From contig CM042157.1 in NCBI GenBank assembly GCA_023376005.1, positions 65,777,036-65,841,035 on the forward strand: 64,000 nucleotides of DNA, given 5' to 3'. Source of the stretch: Doryteuthis pealeii (lineage: Eukaryota > Mollusca > Cephalopoda > Myopsida > Loliginidae). Shown in pieces: positions 34,056-47,235 of this stretch. Made by a program: the position numbers and the translations under genes. Every line of letters starts with the position of its first letter. Within the stretch, counting starts at the first letter, position 1. The notes under the pieces were generated by a model. The model did no database searches, was not told where the DNA came from, and saw nothing but the letters and a program-made list of their open reading frames with translations.

Positions 34056-34425
34056 CTGTCTCGTCATGTCAAGCCCTAGCACCTATATGATTGTCCCAAC
34101 CTTATTGCCCTTCTAGCAGTCCCCCAGCCCTTTTTATCATATACGTGCTAGAAGGTGGTGGCTGAGGGTCTTCATGTCCTGAGTATGACGTTAAACTCTA
34201 TTTGATGGTGAGGTCCCAGTTCTTGAGGTCTGGGGCAATGTGGAGTACCCTTTCATTACCATTGCTCCCAGGTCCACTCTGTCCCGGAGTGGTAGTACCT
34301 GTTAGGGTCCATCTATGGGTTAAATAGAAAAAAATGTGTTTATCAATCAAGAATAACTTTATTTCAAAACTTTGTCGGCATCAAATGACTCAGTGAGGTT
34401 GATATGCCGTAAAACAAAACAAACT
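34056..34425 (+). mobile_element. SINE-C, full body and 3' domain
   Basis: From ATGTCAAGCCCTAGCACCTA through GTACCTGTTAGGGTCCATCT to CTCAGTGAGGTTGATATGCC and a (AAAC) tail. Confidence 0.9.
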
Positions 34426-35624
34426 AAACACCCTGTATATACTCTGAAATCGGACTCTAAATCGGACAATACTTACCTGGCTTTCGAGCCCTTGGACCTG
34501 TAAGATAGTAATATCAGCGTGGTCCCAGGGGGCATCGTCACAGGGAGTACCTACTCCCTTGTCTAAAAGGGACAGGGCTAGGTTTATTGCCAAGTGTCTG
34601 AGGCGCCTTAAAAGAGGAATGCCAAAGGGATTAACGCAATTTCTAAACACTAGCCACGCATGAGCTTCAGTTTGTGCGTGGTTCCCTACAATAATGATCC
34701 TTGTGTTCGACTGACATGGTGGGATGTCAGTAAATAACTACTCTGAGAATACCGCTGTAGTAGTGTTATAAACCGTATTTGCATGCAAGCGTATGGTGAT
34801 GAGGAAATGAACAAAACACAGATTTTAAATTTTAATACAATTTTAAAATTTAAAATCTGTGTTTTGGTAGTAGCGTTTTTTGCTTGTGTATCGTCGAATC
34901 TTGTAGAAATTTTCGCGTGTTGACTGCCTATGAGGTCAGGTTTGGGTAAGTGGGTGGTGTAGGTGAGTCGCCGCCTGTGATGTTGACTTCGCTTGCGAGC
35001 GTGTATTCGAATCGACGCCCGGGACCTCTCTGTCGGCTGCCCTTCAAAGCTGTTATTTATAGAGAGTGCGAGCCGAAGTTGGATCAAATGAAAATATTTT
35101 CATTTCACCCGGAAATCGTTTTCATTGGATGATAATGCGAATTTTATTTACCAATTTTTTTTTTATTTACTGTCAGGAATTGACTATCAAAGCGGAACTC
35201 CGATCGGAGCCCATGCGCAGATGTATGTTAAAATGGTCATTCCGTTTTAGGTAACGATAGAGGACACTTCCGACTTTGTCCGTCCCGTTGGCGAGTGTGT
35301 GTATATTTTAATTAGTGAATCGGGGAGATTTCGACTTTTGCTTATACAACAGGTTGATGGCAGAGAGGTAAAGAGGTAGTAAGACGCGGGAGAGCAGTTT
35401 GGGTGCCGTGGGTGAGCGCTTGTGGTAAGGATGATCTTGGTAAGAGTGTTGATTGATGGGGGGGCGGCGTCCCGAGGCGAGACTGATACATGGCCGACAG
35501 GATGTCCAAATTAGATAATCCACATAGAAGGTCGCCAGAGATAAACATCTAAAGAGCGTTGGGTTCATCACAGAAAGATAGAAGGGTATCAGTCCAAAAG
35601 TGAATTGTTGTAATGGAATATTCT

Positions 35625-35630
<6 letters not shown>
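34426..35630. other. Unassigned; one perfect inverted repeat
   Basis: 34812-34866 is an inverted repeat with arms AAAACACAGATTTTAAATTT and its complement around a 5-9 nt loop. 34950-35300 is richer in CpG (GCGAGCGTGTATTCGAATCG). No gene is recognised. Confidence 0.45.

Positions 35631-35631
<1 letters not shown>

Positions 35632-35687
<56 letters not shown>
35632..35687. repeat. (CT)n microsatellite
   Basis: About 28 CT units after a C run. Confidence 0.97.
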
Positions 35688-35690
<3 letters not shown>

Positions 35691-35810
35691 CATATGGTCT
35701 GACTATATATATAGTGAGCATGGTCAGTGGGCTGACTTCGAGGATTAGTAGCGTGCCTCACTATTCCTAGTCGGTCTTATTGTATCTCTCTGCAACATTG
35801 TCTGGTTGTA

Positions 35811-36598
<788 letters not shown>

Positions 36599-36724
36599 TA
36601 ATTTATGTTAAATAAAGCCGTTTTATGTGGTAGTTCCTGTTTGTATTCATGACCCACCGTAAGTCTGGCATTTTGGGATGAGCAACATTTAACAATAAAC
36701 AATAAACATTTTCTATGCACAGTA

Positions 36725-36890
36725 GAGTAGGTCGATTTTCAACTTTTTTTAAAAAATCAAAATGACGCAACCATATAAAGTTAGGTATTGGTATGTTAAG
36801 TACTGACACGAAAAAAGTAGGTTTCTAGCTTGCACCAATCTTTGAGCATTTAGTTTAAAGATCGTCTAATATGAAGCCCTTCCGTCTAAT
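36725..36890. mobile_element. Left arm of the 8031-type foldback element
   Basis: GAGTAGGTCGATTTTCAACT followed by TTGGTATGTTAAGTACTGAC matches the left arm of 8031-8529. The right arm is missing; the sequence breaks at the direct repeat GTCTAATATGAAG (36866 and 36885), where S2 begins. Confidence 0.65.
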
Positions 36891-36892
36891 AT

Positions 36893-37308
36893 GAAGCAGA
36901 CAGGTTAAGAGTTAAAGAAATAACCAAACAACTAGAATTCGAATAAAAGACATGTATTACATATAACAATAAGGCTGCAAACTTTAGTTCGTCTGCAGAA
37001 ATGTTTATAATTTGTAAAAACTTAGCTGAATCCTGAGATAGGGTATTATCGGAGCCCTTATCTACGGCCTTCTGATGTAGTTTGGATATGATAAACGTTC
37101 TGTTTGACGTCCGACTCCGATACAGGTAGTTGAGGAAGAATTATGAAGCGACCCTTATTTAGGTCTATTCCCGTTGAAAGCTGGATCAGAAGAGGGCGAG
37201 TTCGCCTAATTCGGCTTTGCCGCCAAAGTATGCTGGCTCGTGATTGGTTGGTTCGAAACAGAGGCTCGTAGACAATGACGATAACCCCCATACCTCAGAA
37301 TTCTCAAC
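36893..37308 (-). repeat. S2 repeat, copy 1 (LTR-like)
   Basis: From CAGACAGGTTAAGAGTTAAA to CCCATACCTCAGAATTCTCA. Further copies lie at 43121-43520 and 58707-59112. Its sharp ends and ~415-bp length suggest a solo LTR read on the minus strand, but no TG..CA termini are clear. Confidence 0.5.
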
Positions 37309-37799
37309 AAGATGACATTCGGCAAGCTGTTATATTTCGAATAAAAATTATCAATTCTGGTTTCGTTTCGTTTAGAGTGTTGCTGGGTCGACCAGTACCA
37401 GGCAAGCAAGCAGGCGGCCAGGCAGGCAGGCAGGCAGGCAGACAGGCTACCGTGACACACCAAGCCTGCAGCCGAACCAAATAGTTATTGTCATGTCACA
37501 CCAAACTTTTTTCCGTATTCGCAGGCCTCGGTACCCGTTCAATTTATCAAATTTGGGGTTCGTTTGATCGAGAGTGTTGCTGGGTGCACTTCCAGGCAGG
37601 CTACCGGCACAACAAGCCTGCAGCTGCGGTGTCTGTATTCACGGTTTTTGTTCCCGTTCCTGGCCCTTCGGCAAGCCGTTATGTTCCGCATAAAGTTCTT
37701 CAAATTCGGTTTCGATTAGTCCAGTGTCGCTGGGTCGTCGTCGTCGTCGTCGTCGTTCCTGGTGCCTGGTGTATGGCATGGATGATGAGATGAGAATGA
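37309..37799. repeat. Imperfect tandem repeat with (CAGG)n and (GTC)n
   Basis: Three related blocks share CGGCAAGC.GTTAT.TT, TTCGTTT.GA..AGTGTTGCTGGGT and CAGGCTACCG..CAAGCCTGCAG, near 37318, 37525 and 37668. Block 1 carries (CAGG)n at 37405-37446 and block 3 (GTC)n at 37736-37757. Confidence 0.6.
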
Positions 37800-40229
37800 G
37801 TTCTTACTTTTCTGCTTCTTACTTGTTCGATGGTCATTTACCTTTGGCTGATTTCTCTTTTTTATGGTTGTTGGGCTCTTCTCTTCATTTCCTGTTGATT
37901 AATTAATACCCAAGATTTTGATATTGTTTTTTTTTTATGGTTTCTTATAAACAACCCCAGCCCAAAAGTATTCTCAAATCACGCGGATGAGAGGCCAGCA
38001 ATTTAGAGCGGGGGACCTTTGCGTCCGCTCCCGCTGACTGTCGGTCGGCAACTCTAACTAAACTTAGTTTCTGTTTACACGCTTCTATTGGTGCGTTTCG
38101 GAAGGGGTTAAGTAAAGATTATTACCTGTCAATAACGTTAACGGTAATTTTCCACTCAACTTCCCTCCGATTTTTAATTTTTAACGAACTCAATTCAAAT
38201 TCTACCTACACTTCTTACATAATTCATAGGCTACCCATGAATTATGTAACAATGCCCGCTGTGCAATGGTTATCGTCATAGTAAATGGATTCAGCGACCT
38301 GAGTTCAAATCCTGGATGAGGCTGGTTGAATTTCACATCGCGTTAATACTCTTGTGAAAGGTATGAATCCAACTATTCTCCCTCTTGCTATAGGTAAATA
38401 GTAGGGCAATCTGGACTCTTTAGCCTTAGTATGGCAACCAGTCTAAGAGAAGGAAAACTCTGAATTCAAACCAGTCAAACTTCGCTTAATAAATTGACCC
38501 AGTGTTTACATGCTGTGGGAGGGTTGGTAAATACATGCGAAGTTACGATCATGGGTTGGACTGGTGCACACTGTGAAGTTGCTGTTGAAATGTTGTTGTT
38601 TTTTAACTCTTTGCTAACTAATTTTCCCCCACGGCTGTTTCCCTATTGCAAAAGGATCAATTACCAGTCTCAGGTTGGTTCACAGACAAAAAACAAAGAT
38701 GGCAGGGTGTTCATGACGTGATTTTTCAGTGTAAATAAGTGAAACGTGTGAGAGTCTCTGTGAGCGACTTAAAGTAGGCAAAGAGTAAATCTTTAATTGC
38801 TACACAGATATTTTGTGCTCATTATATATCACGTCGGAATGCTGTTGTTCCAGGTAGAAAATCGATACTGTTATGGGTGTAACATGGCGGGCTCGATTTA
38901 AAATAACAACTCTCTTTTATGGCATGTCAATCTTTTTGGGGTTATTTCATGCCAAATCGATTACATAGTTTCAAGTAACTATTCTTAATACCAATAATTT
39001 ATACACAAAAGGGTCGGTTTGTCAACCAATCTAGGAGAAGGAAAACTCTGAATTCAAACCAGTCAAACTTCGCTTAATAAATTGACCTAGTGTCAACTTC
39101 TTTTGGGGCGATTTCTTCCTCTGGTTGATACGGCTTCTTTGTGTTGGGTTCCGATTGTCCGTGTTTATTCTCTTTGTCATTATTAAAGGAACACAAAACT
39201 TTGTTTATTTTTCTCAGACGTCTTTATTAAAAACGAAGCTCAAAAGAGTTCAACTACACGGTGAGAAGATGGCTCACTGCGAATAGAGGACCATCACATC
39301 TGGCCCCTTCGACTAACCGCCAAATTCTCACTACTCAGTTCCCTGCACACGCTTTGCCTTTAGCCAATGGGTAATTCCATGTCAAATCATCTAGAAAAAA
39401 TTAAAATTATCACCCACCCCTTCAAATTTTCTTAAATCTTTCCATGTGTGGGTTATGTTAACGTTATCCCCAAAATTGAGCTTCCAATTCCAAAAATTTG
39501 CGAAGTTATGTTAATTTATAGTTCTCCAAATTTGGTGGTGTTGGCGAAAAATAGCAACTTTTTGTAATCTATTTTTGTCTGTAAAATGAGTTATAGAGCT
39601 TCCTTGCTTCTAAAAATTAGTTTATAAAAACATTTTTGCCCAATGAATCCAAATATGCTATCAAAAAAGTCTTAAAGTCAACCACTTTTAAGTTATTGAT
39701 GATTTACTGATGTTTTCATAGCAGTATCAATATCCCGATGTGGCACTGAATCTAAGACAATTTTTTTTTTCTATTATTATTTCATATATATTGAACATTA
39801 TTTGCACCGAAAAGATAGTTTGATTTTTGCTCAGAACTGTCAATAACTTCTATAACGGTCATGTATTCAATGATAACGTTTCATTTGCAATACCGTTATT
39901 TAAATTTTACTACACGACAGTCATAGTTCATAGGCAACCCACAAATTATGTAACAGCCTTTCCCACATCATCCCAAAATTTTGAGTAATTTTCCACTATT
40001 ACATAACTTATAACTAAAATTTTGGGTCTTTCCTTCTCATTATTTAACATGGGTTGAAAATCGATACTGATAAAACTCGAACAAGACCATTCCCACGTAA
40101 CATGAAATGAACACCAATAGGAAGGTTATAAATATCTGCCACACCCTGTACTTTAGGGTCATCTAACCAGAAACTTAAATTCTTTAAGATTTACTCAATA
40201 CAAACTTTATAGGCAAAGACACTCCTTAG

Positions 40230-40647
40230 CGGAGAGGGAGAGTCACTGTGGTGTATTGGTTAATGTACCAGAGTGTGACATCATAGTTAGCGAGTTCGAA
40301 CTCTACTCGGACTATTATGTTTACTTTCGGACTCATACTTTTGGGAAAGGTATGAAAACCCTCATCCCCCTAACTATGTCCCCGTTGCGTATGTGTTAAT
40401 GTACTGGACTGTGACATCTTAGTAAGCGAGTTCAAACACCAGTCGAACTATTATGCTCACTTTCGGACTCATACTCTTGGGAAAGGTATGAAACCCCTCA
40501 CCCCTCTAACTATGTCCCCGTTGCGTATGTGTTAATGTACTGGATTGTGACATCTTAGTAAGCGAGTTCAAACACCAGTCGCACTATTATGCTCACTTTC
40601 GGACTCATACTCTTGGGAAAGGTATGAACCTTCTTATCCCTTTAAAG
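40230..40647 (+). repeat. 136-bp satellite, three units (unexpanded)
   Basis: Units contain GTCCCCGTTGCGTATGTG, CATCTTAGTAAGCGAGTTCA and CTTTCGGACTCATACTCTTG. Two have the GCTCACTTTCGG variant. The first unit keeps the older SINE-D form (GTGTATTGGTTAATG, GAGTTCGAACTC). Confidence 0.95.
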
Positions 40648-42819
40648 CCTGAGTCCATATTCGTTAGCCGAAGTAGATCTCCACCTGTAGAGAGAGTGTG
40701 AGTCCCCATGGCCTTGTGGCTAACGTACTGGACAGCGACATCGTAGGACCCTACTTTGAGCTTCAGTTGCACTATCAAATTCACTTTCTGTGAAATACCT
40801 TCGGAAAATTATGACACCCTTCAACACCTAGCCATGGCTTAAATCGTATCACTAGTGTTATTCTAAAAGGATCGCTTTGGTATTAAATAACCTACGAAGG
40901 TTGAGATGCCATTAAACAAAGAGACCAAACAAAAATCTGTTTTGTAATGGATGACAGAACACAATATATAAATGTAATGTGGTGGACCCTATGACCCTTT
41001 GCTATAATCTATCAGCTAACGCTGGTGTGAAAAACTCATAATGATAATATGTGGGGATTAAAATAAAACGAAAATAGAATTAGAATAAAAAAACAACAAA
41101 CTCCCATGTGCCTTCAGCGGAAGAACCCTCTGCGCATGTCTGACAAAAAGGACTGTTCACCGACCCACAAAAGAATCTCTTGGCCGATCGAGTTCAGGCC
41201 TTAACTGAGTGTAGTCGCTTCCTCGGCCAGGGGGTGGGGTGGATATCCCCTTGCCACGGTCGACTATGACCCGGTCAATAAAGCCTAAGTCACGAAACTA
41301 CCTCCTGTCTTTGCCTCTTTCTTTTCGTTCCCTAAATTCCTTCCTTTTCAGTGCGACCACCAAATGAGATGGGGAAAAGGCAAAAACCAGAATATCCAGC
41401 TACCTTTTAACCGTAAAACACCCAAACTTCATCCTACCCCATAAATAAAAACAATGATTCAAATTTTGAATGACACTAATAATTTCAGCACAATCAGCCA
41501 AAGAGTGGCAGACCAAGCAAGGGTAATCTTAAAAAGAAAAATGTTCTTTGATCTCGAGAAAATAGACATAGAAATTCTTGGTTAACAATTATGTTTATAT
41601 TGTTGTGCAGATCAATCAGTTTTGTTGTTATTACTTTGTGTATGCTATTGTTTACCACATTATTTTCAAACTCAGTTTAATGTTAAACTAATTCAGGTAA
41701 TTTAATCAAAGACCATAATGATCCACTATAAAACTTTCTCTTAAATTAACAACAGTATAACACTACGCTCTCTTTTCGGACTGGAGAGATGTGTTAAAAT
41801 ATTATTTACTTTACCCTCTGTTAGTCAGAATAGCCAAGATGATGACGTGTCAAGTCTTGATTACATCTTGCACTCATTTCCGACTGAAGAGATGTATTTG
41901 TTCACGTTCTTACGCTACGGCTCTTCTTCTAAAGGAGTGAAACAATGTGTGTATAAAAAGATATGCAATATATTTATCTCTGTAACAGAGAGGGTAGAAT
42001 CCTAGTTGTTGCAGCTGTGCAGTTGTTGGCAGTTCTATGATGTTGTGGAATCTAGAATCAACGTGGGGTCTGAGGGACATTTTGCCTAGTGCCAATAGGA
42101 GTTCTTAATAATAACACAAGGCCGCTTCTTTTTTTCTCATGAGCATTTTATTTCCCCCAAGTTACAACTACTAAGAGCAAGACATTTCATGTCTTTCTCC
42201 GATAACGCATTCTGCAGGTCAGAGTGGAACAGGGAGCAATGGTGATGAAGGGGTGCTCCACATTCCCCAAACCTCCAGAACTGGAACCTCACCATCAGAT
42301 AGAGTTTAACATCATTCCCAGGACATGTAGACCCTCAGCCACCGCCTTCTAGCACCCAGGCTAAATTTTCCCTCTGACCTCTCACTCTTTTTTCCCTTTG
42401 CCACATACTATTCGCTTGTCCAACCAAAATACGCCATCTCATCACTCAAACTGTTCCGTTCTCTTAACACATCATCATTTAAACTTTTCCATTCTAATCA
42501 GGCCACTCAGACCCCCCCCCCAAGGTTGCACATCATAACCATTATGTAACAACAGGTTTAGGCCATAATATTTGTTTAATCACAACTAAGAATTCACAAA
42601 AATATCTTAGTGATATGACCTGGATGGGACACATGCAACAACACACCAACTAGATCAGACAGCGGAAACCATGGGGACTGGTTATTATTGCCTTTTCACT
42701 TCTAAAAAGGTCAAGGCTCTTGGTAGGTATGGACATATACTTAACGTTAGATTAGTTGATTTATATCTGTCTGATCATATGGAAATATGATCTCTCTAAT
42801 AAGATGCAAATTCTTCCAA

Positions 42820-43060
42820 GCCGTATCTGTATCAGTGCTACTGTATGGCTGAACTACACAAGGATGCTGCTGTCCTGAAAAAAATCATGGATGCAACACC
42901 CTACAAAAAAGCAACTGTATTGCCACTTACCTCCTATCACACAAAACCTATAACTAAGATGAACAAGACATGCTGGATACTGCTGGAGAAGTAAGGATGA
43001 ACTCATAAGTGACGTTTTCCTGTGGACACCGACAATTGGACATACTAGAATGTATAAAGA
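42820..43060 (+). mobile_element. LINE ORF2 fragment in copy A
   Basis: Broken frames read VLLYG, then KSWMQHPTKKQLYCHLPP, then RHAGYCWRSKDELISDVFLW and TPT. This is the C-terminal region of the LINE family also seen at 15714 and 23547. The copy at 58420-58635 has a 9-bp deletion near 58479. Confidence 0.85.
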
Positions 43061-43120
43061 AATTAGACACGAAACGACAGTACTCCAAGTTTGAAGTATG
43101 GAGTTAACCACGAGTGTGGC

Positions 43121-43520
43121 AGACAGTTTAAGAGTTAAAGAAATAACCAAACAACTAGAAATAGGAATAAAAGACGTGTATTACAGAATAACAATAAGGA
43201 TTGCAAACTTTAGTCCGTCTGCACAAATGTATAATTTGTCACTTATCTGAGTCCTGAGATAGGGTATTATCGGAGCCCTTGCTACGGCCTTCTGATAGTT
43301 CGGATATGATAGACGTTCTGTTTGATGTCCGACTCCGATTCTGGTTGTTAAGGAAGGGATGGAGTGACCCTGTTTAGGTCTGTTCCCTTTGACAGCTGTA
43401 TCAGAAGAGGACGAGGTTTGCTTATTCGGTTTTGCCGCCAAAGTATGCTGGTTCGTGATTGGTTGGTTCGAAACAGAGGCTCGTAGACAAGGACCATAAC
43501 CCCCATACCCCAGAATTCTC
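43121..43520 (-). repeat. S2 repeat, copy 2
   Basis: From GACAGTTTAAGAGTTAAAGA to ATACCCCAGAATTCTCAATA. It lies inside duplication copy A and continues into ~130 bp not present in S2 copy 1. Confidence 0.6.
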
Positions 43521-43659
43521 AATAAATGGGCTGACCAGCAGAGACTTACAGTAATCATCTCTCTGTATGGATACTAGATGTTGAGAGGAGGACTTGTAAG
43601 GAGCAGTGACCAATACGGATGGGTGATGAGATAGATTCATGTGCTGTTAACATGACATT

Positions 43660-43858
43660 GGTTTGGTTTGGTTTGGTTTGGTTTGTTTTACGACATATCA
43701 ACCTCAGTGGGTCATTTAATACCGACAAAGTTGTGAAATAAATTCATTCTTAATGCATAATACAATTTTGTTTATAAACTCATGTTTTTCTATTCAACCC
43801 ATAGATGGAACCCTAACAGGTACTACCACTCCAGGTCAGAGTGGACCAGGGAGCAATG
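43660..43858 (-). mobile_element. SINE-C 3' half, cut at 43858
   Basis: 3' domain ACGACATATCAACCTCAGTG, then GATGGAACCCTAACAGGTAC, to GGACCAGGGAGCAATG. In copy B the SINE continues past this point; here it is replaced by S1'. (GGTTT)n at 43659-43684 precedes it. Confidence 0.85.
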
Positions 43859-43865
43859 TATCCCT

Positions 43866-44303
43866 TTTAAGGACACAATATGAACGTAATAGCAGGACTG
43901 GAGTTTTAACTAGCTTACTACGATATCAGAGTCCAGCGCGTTAGCCACTACACCACGAGATCTCTCAACCCCTCTACAAGCCAAGGTCTACGACTAACAC
44001 GTGGACTCACAGCTTGAGGATAGAAAGGTTCATACCTTCCCAAAAGTATTAACAATGAACGTCGGGAATTCGAACTCGCTTACTACGATCTCGCAGTCCA
44101 GTATGTTAGCCACTACACTACGGGTACTCTCAACACCACCCCATGTATAAGCCGAGTTCTACTTCAACATACCACTTCTGGCGGATGAGGAGGGCTTATA
44201 CCTTTCCGAAGGATAGCCCGAAAGTGAACGTATATAGCACGACTGGAATTCGAACGCGCTTACTACGATCTCGCCATCCAGTATGTCAGCCACTACACTA
44301 CGG

Positions 44304-44398
<95 letters not shown>

Positions 44399-44925
44399 AT
44401 CTATAAACCGAGTTCTACTTAAACTAATACGTGCACCCACTTCTGGCGGATGAGTGGGGCTTACACTTTTCCGAAGGAAATGAGTCCGAAAGTGAACGCA
44501 TATAGCACGACTGGAATTCGAACTCGCTTACTACGATCTCACCGTCCATTATGTCAGCCACTACGCCACGGGTACTTGCACTCTATCAGTCGAGTTCTAC
44601 TTCAGCTAACACGTGGACTCAATGCATGTGAAGTGTAACATTAATTTATGTTAAATAAAGCCGTTTTATGTGGTAGATCCTGTTTGTATTCATGACCCAC
44701 CGTAAGTCCGGCATTTTGAGATGAGCAACATTTAACAATAAACAATAAACATTTTCTATGCACAGTAGAGTAGGTCGATTTTCAACTTTTTTTAAAAATC
44801 AAAATGACGCAACCATAGAAAGTTAGGTACTGGTATGTTAAGTACTGACACGAAAAAAGTAGGTTTCTAGCTTGCACCAATCTTTGAGCATTTAGTTTAA
44901 AGATCGTCTAATATGAAGCCCTTCC
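43866..44925 (-). repeat. S1': second copy of the SINE-D chain plus foldback arm
   Basis: It matches 35811-36885 nearly base for base, including the order of four heads and (CT)n(CA)n (44307-44398), and continues through the foldback left arm (44765-44925). Small differences include CCGAGGTTTACTCCGAC shortened to CCAAGGTCTACGAC. Confidence 0.9.
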
Positions 44926-45429
44926 GAAATCCTTGTTTTTGATACATTTACATAAGGAATTGCTTAAAAATCTCATAATTTCAATCCAGAAAAATTTGTC
45001 AATTTATCCTATTCAAATAAAATGAATAGAATATATCGAAAGTAACATTTAAAGTGAAATTATAACCCCCACCCCACTTTAACATCTCAGATAAGCAGCG
45101 TTTTAACTCCTTAATTGAGATACGTCAGTAATAACATTGCAATATATTGTTGTAGCGTTATTTTTTTCTGTTATCAATGGAACAAAAGCAAACAAATATG
45201 AACTCTGCTAGAAAGAAATGAATGGATGATGATTTTAATATAAGCTACCATTGTAATTTGAACACTACTCTAAAATATCTACTGGTCACTAATAGTGTAT
45301 CTTTTAAGTTTCTATTTTATATAATAATTGTAAGGCATAAAGTTATAAAAGACATGAGAAAAATACACGAATGTTGTGAGAATAATAGCAACTTTTATCA
45401 TGCCATCATATTAAACTGTTATACATAAG
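44926..45429. other. AT-rich spacer
   Basis: It may hold the rest of the foldback element, but the right arm is not found. The frame at 45222-45428 has no motif. Confidence 0.35.
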
Positions 45430-47235
45430 AGCCCTTTGAAGCAAAGGAAGACCTCATTTCATGGCATAAAACTTTTGTAATGATATGCCTATGCTTTGCT
45501 TTAATTCCATAAACCGATTGGGAAGCTGAATTTGTTAATTTTACTGCCCTTTCAACACTTTGTGAGTGTGAAGGCAAATCAGGCAATTCTAATTTTGTCC
45601 CAAAATTTGATGACTCCAGTTCATTATCTAAAAATTCTTATGTGAATCTAGGCTCACAAATTCCATTTTTATACAGGTCGATCAACTGTGACCAATGTGT
45701 AGCATCGAAATTTATTTTTGGTATTTTGAGCCCTTTTTTGTTTTGTTTTGTTTTGTTTTGTTTTGGGGGGGGGGTTTGTTGTTGTTTTTTTTGTTTTTTT
45801 TTCAGTTAATCTTATTCAAGCATTGAATACGACATATTTTCTGGTACGAGACCAAAAGCATCATGCTGAATATTTTTGAACGCAATCTCTTGAATTTCAG
45901 GCGGTAGCCCTTTGATTCTTTGCGGCATACTGAAAATATACAGTTGCTGGTTATTAAATTTATTGTCTATTCTAATTTTAAACTAGCTAACTGCATACAC
46001 TGCAACAATAAACTGGATTAGGCTGTGTAGTTTTTATGTTTTCAGGGTAAATTCCACGAGTCCACAACACACATTAGTCTGGTGGCTAACGTCAACCATC
46101 TTGCCTGATTTAAGGGCCCAATTGTCTATGCAGCATATCTAGGGTTGACTTTCCCTCGGGAAATCCCTACTGAATATTCTAGAAGTATTTGATCACTACT
46201 CAGATCATCTATCTGTTTGATGCTAGAATATTGGCTCTCTAGAGGACTAACTATCGGTACAAATTTGATCTGGGGCAAATTACACACAATCTCCAAATTG
46301 GACCAATAAATGATGTTGGACTTTTTGCGCTGCCATCAAAACCGCTCTGAATGAAAACTCATTTTGATGTAGAGAGCAACCAATGATGTGCAATTTCCTT
46401 TTAAATTGTTTCTCTAGAACTGAAACTAGCCCAGCTTCACAGCCAGTATTTGTATGGGTGTTGTCCAGTAAAACAGTTTTGGGGTATAAACACTGTCATA
46501 CTCCTTCAAAACACTAAAAACCTCCTCTGCTAGAACAGCACCAGTTGCTCTAGTAGTAGGGATATCTCTATGAGCGTGGTATTTTTCACTTTTACCACAA
46601 CCCATCTCCTTTGTGAATGTCAAATGGTGTTCTGTTCCCTTCGCTTTCTTAAATTGTTTCTTTCCATCTACCTCCACAATTTCTTTGTATAAGAGAGTAT
46701 TTTATCCTGTCTTCAATCAACACCAATACAAATAATTTTTCTGTATTATCAATGTGTTTTTGGTGGGCGTTTTGTTTTGTTCTTTCTTTTCCACGGTCTA
46801 TTTTAGATTTATCTAAAATTACGTTTTTGATATTAACACTCAGGTTGAAAAGGCCCATAGCCTGCAAATCTAAAAGAAAGGCATTGCAAGAATTGCAAGA
46901 CTTATTCCTAAGTTCGATGAAACATCACCCCTGATCAACTCAGTAACATACCGAGGAATTTTTAAAAGGCTGTAAACACTCATGGAATATCTGCCAGGCT
47001 CATAATCTTCATCTATTTCTTTACTATTTAATGAGTGGGAAAGAATAACATCCTGATCATAAGATGTATAGGCAACAGGAGAAGAATCAACTTGTTTTTT
47101 TGTCTTTCTCCTTTAACTACACTACTTTTAGGTTTCTGAATGGCAGCTTTATCCACAGGTCCAAGTTGGAAACTACCATTGTGTCATATTTTGGCGCTCT
47201 GGTCTTTTAGACACTCTCTGTCTTCCATTGATACC
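45430..47235 (-). pseudogene. Decayed transposon-derived or transposase-like ORF
   Basis: Joining open pieces on the minus strand gives a continuous but broken protein. In order from high to low coordinates: SVYSLLKIPRYVTELIRGDV (about 46985-46926), LDLQAMGLFNLSVNIKNVI (46870-46810), GKKQFKKAKGTEHHLTFTKE (46665-46606), VLLDNTHTNTGCEAGL (about 46480), RKLHIIGCSLHQNEFSFRA (46405-46345), IGPLNQARWLTLATRLMC (about 46110-46057), MPQRIKGLPPEIQEIAFKN (45930-45873), and LPDLPSHSQSVERAVKL (about 45585-45535). At least four frameshifts and several stops separate them. The LDNT..NTG, GC.LHQNE, GPLN.ARWLTLA and HSQSVER blocks recall a family of uncharacterised, multi-copy metazoan proteins that I associate with DNA transposons. 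I cannot name the superfamily. At the 5' end, TTTCAG followed by GTATCAATGG (about 47236) looks like a splice acceptor, so the parent may have had introns. I found no terminal inverted repeats. Confidence 0.7.

Larger units (their letters stand above)
37800..43858 (+). repeat. Segmental duplication, copy A (~6.1 kb)
   Basis: It matches 48555-59438 at near identity from TTACTTGTTCGATGGTCATT to GTGGACCAGGGAGCAATG. Contents in order: a SINE-B (38253-38490), the block shared with 33058, a non-coding AT-rich core (39360-40160), three 136-bp satellite units (40230-40647), a SINE-D with 3' domain (40690-40925), a unique-looking core (41000-42200), a SINE-C fragment (42218-42358), a LINE fragment (42820-43060), an S2 repeat, and a SINE-C fragment. 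It has no intact ORF. Its right end is cut inside a SINE-C by S1'. Confidence 0.92.

Noticed and set aside
42854..43640. Minus-strand frames repeated in both duplicates (also 58525-59226)
   Set aside because: They run antisense to the LINE fragment or across S2; frames differ between copies through small indels, so no coding constraint.
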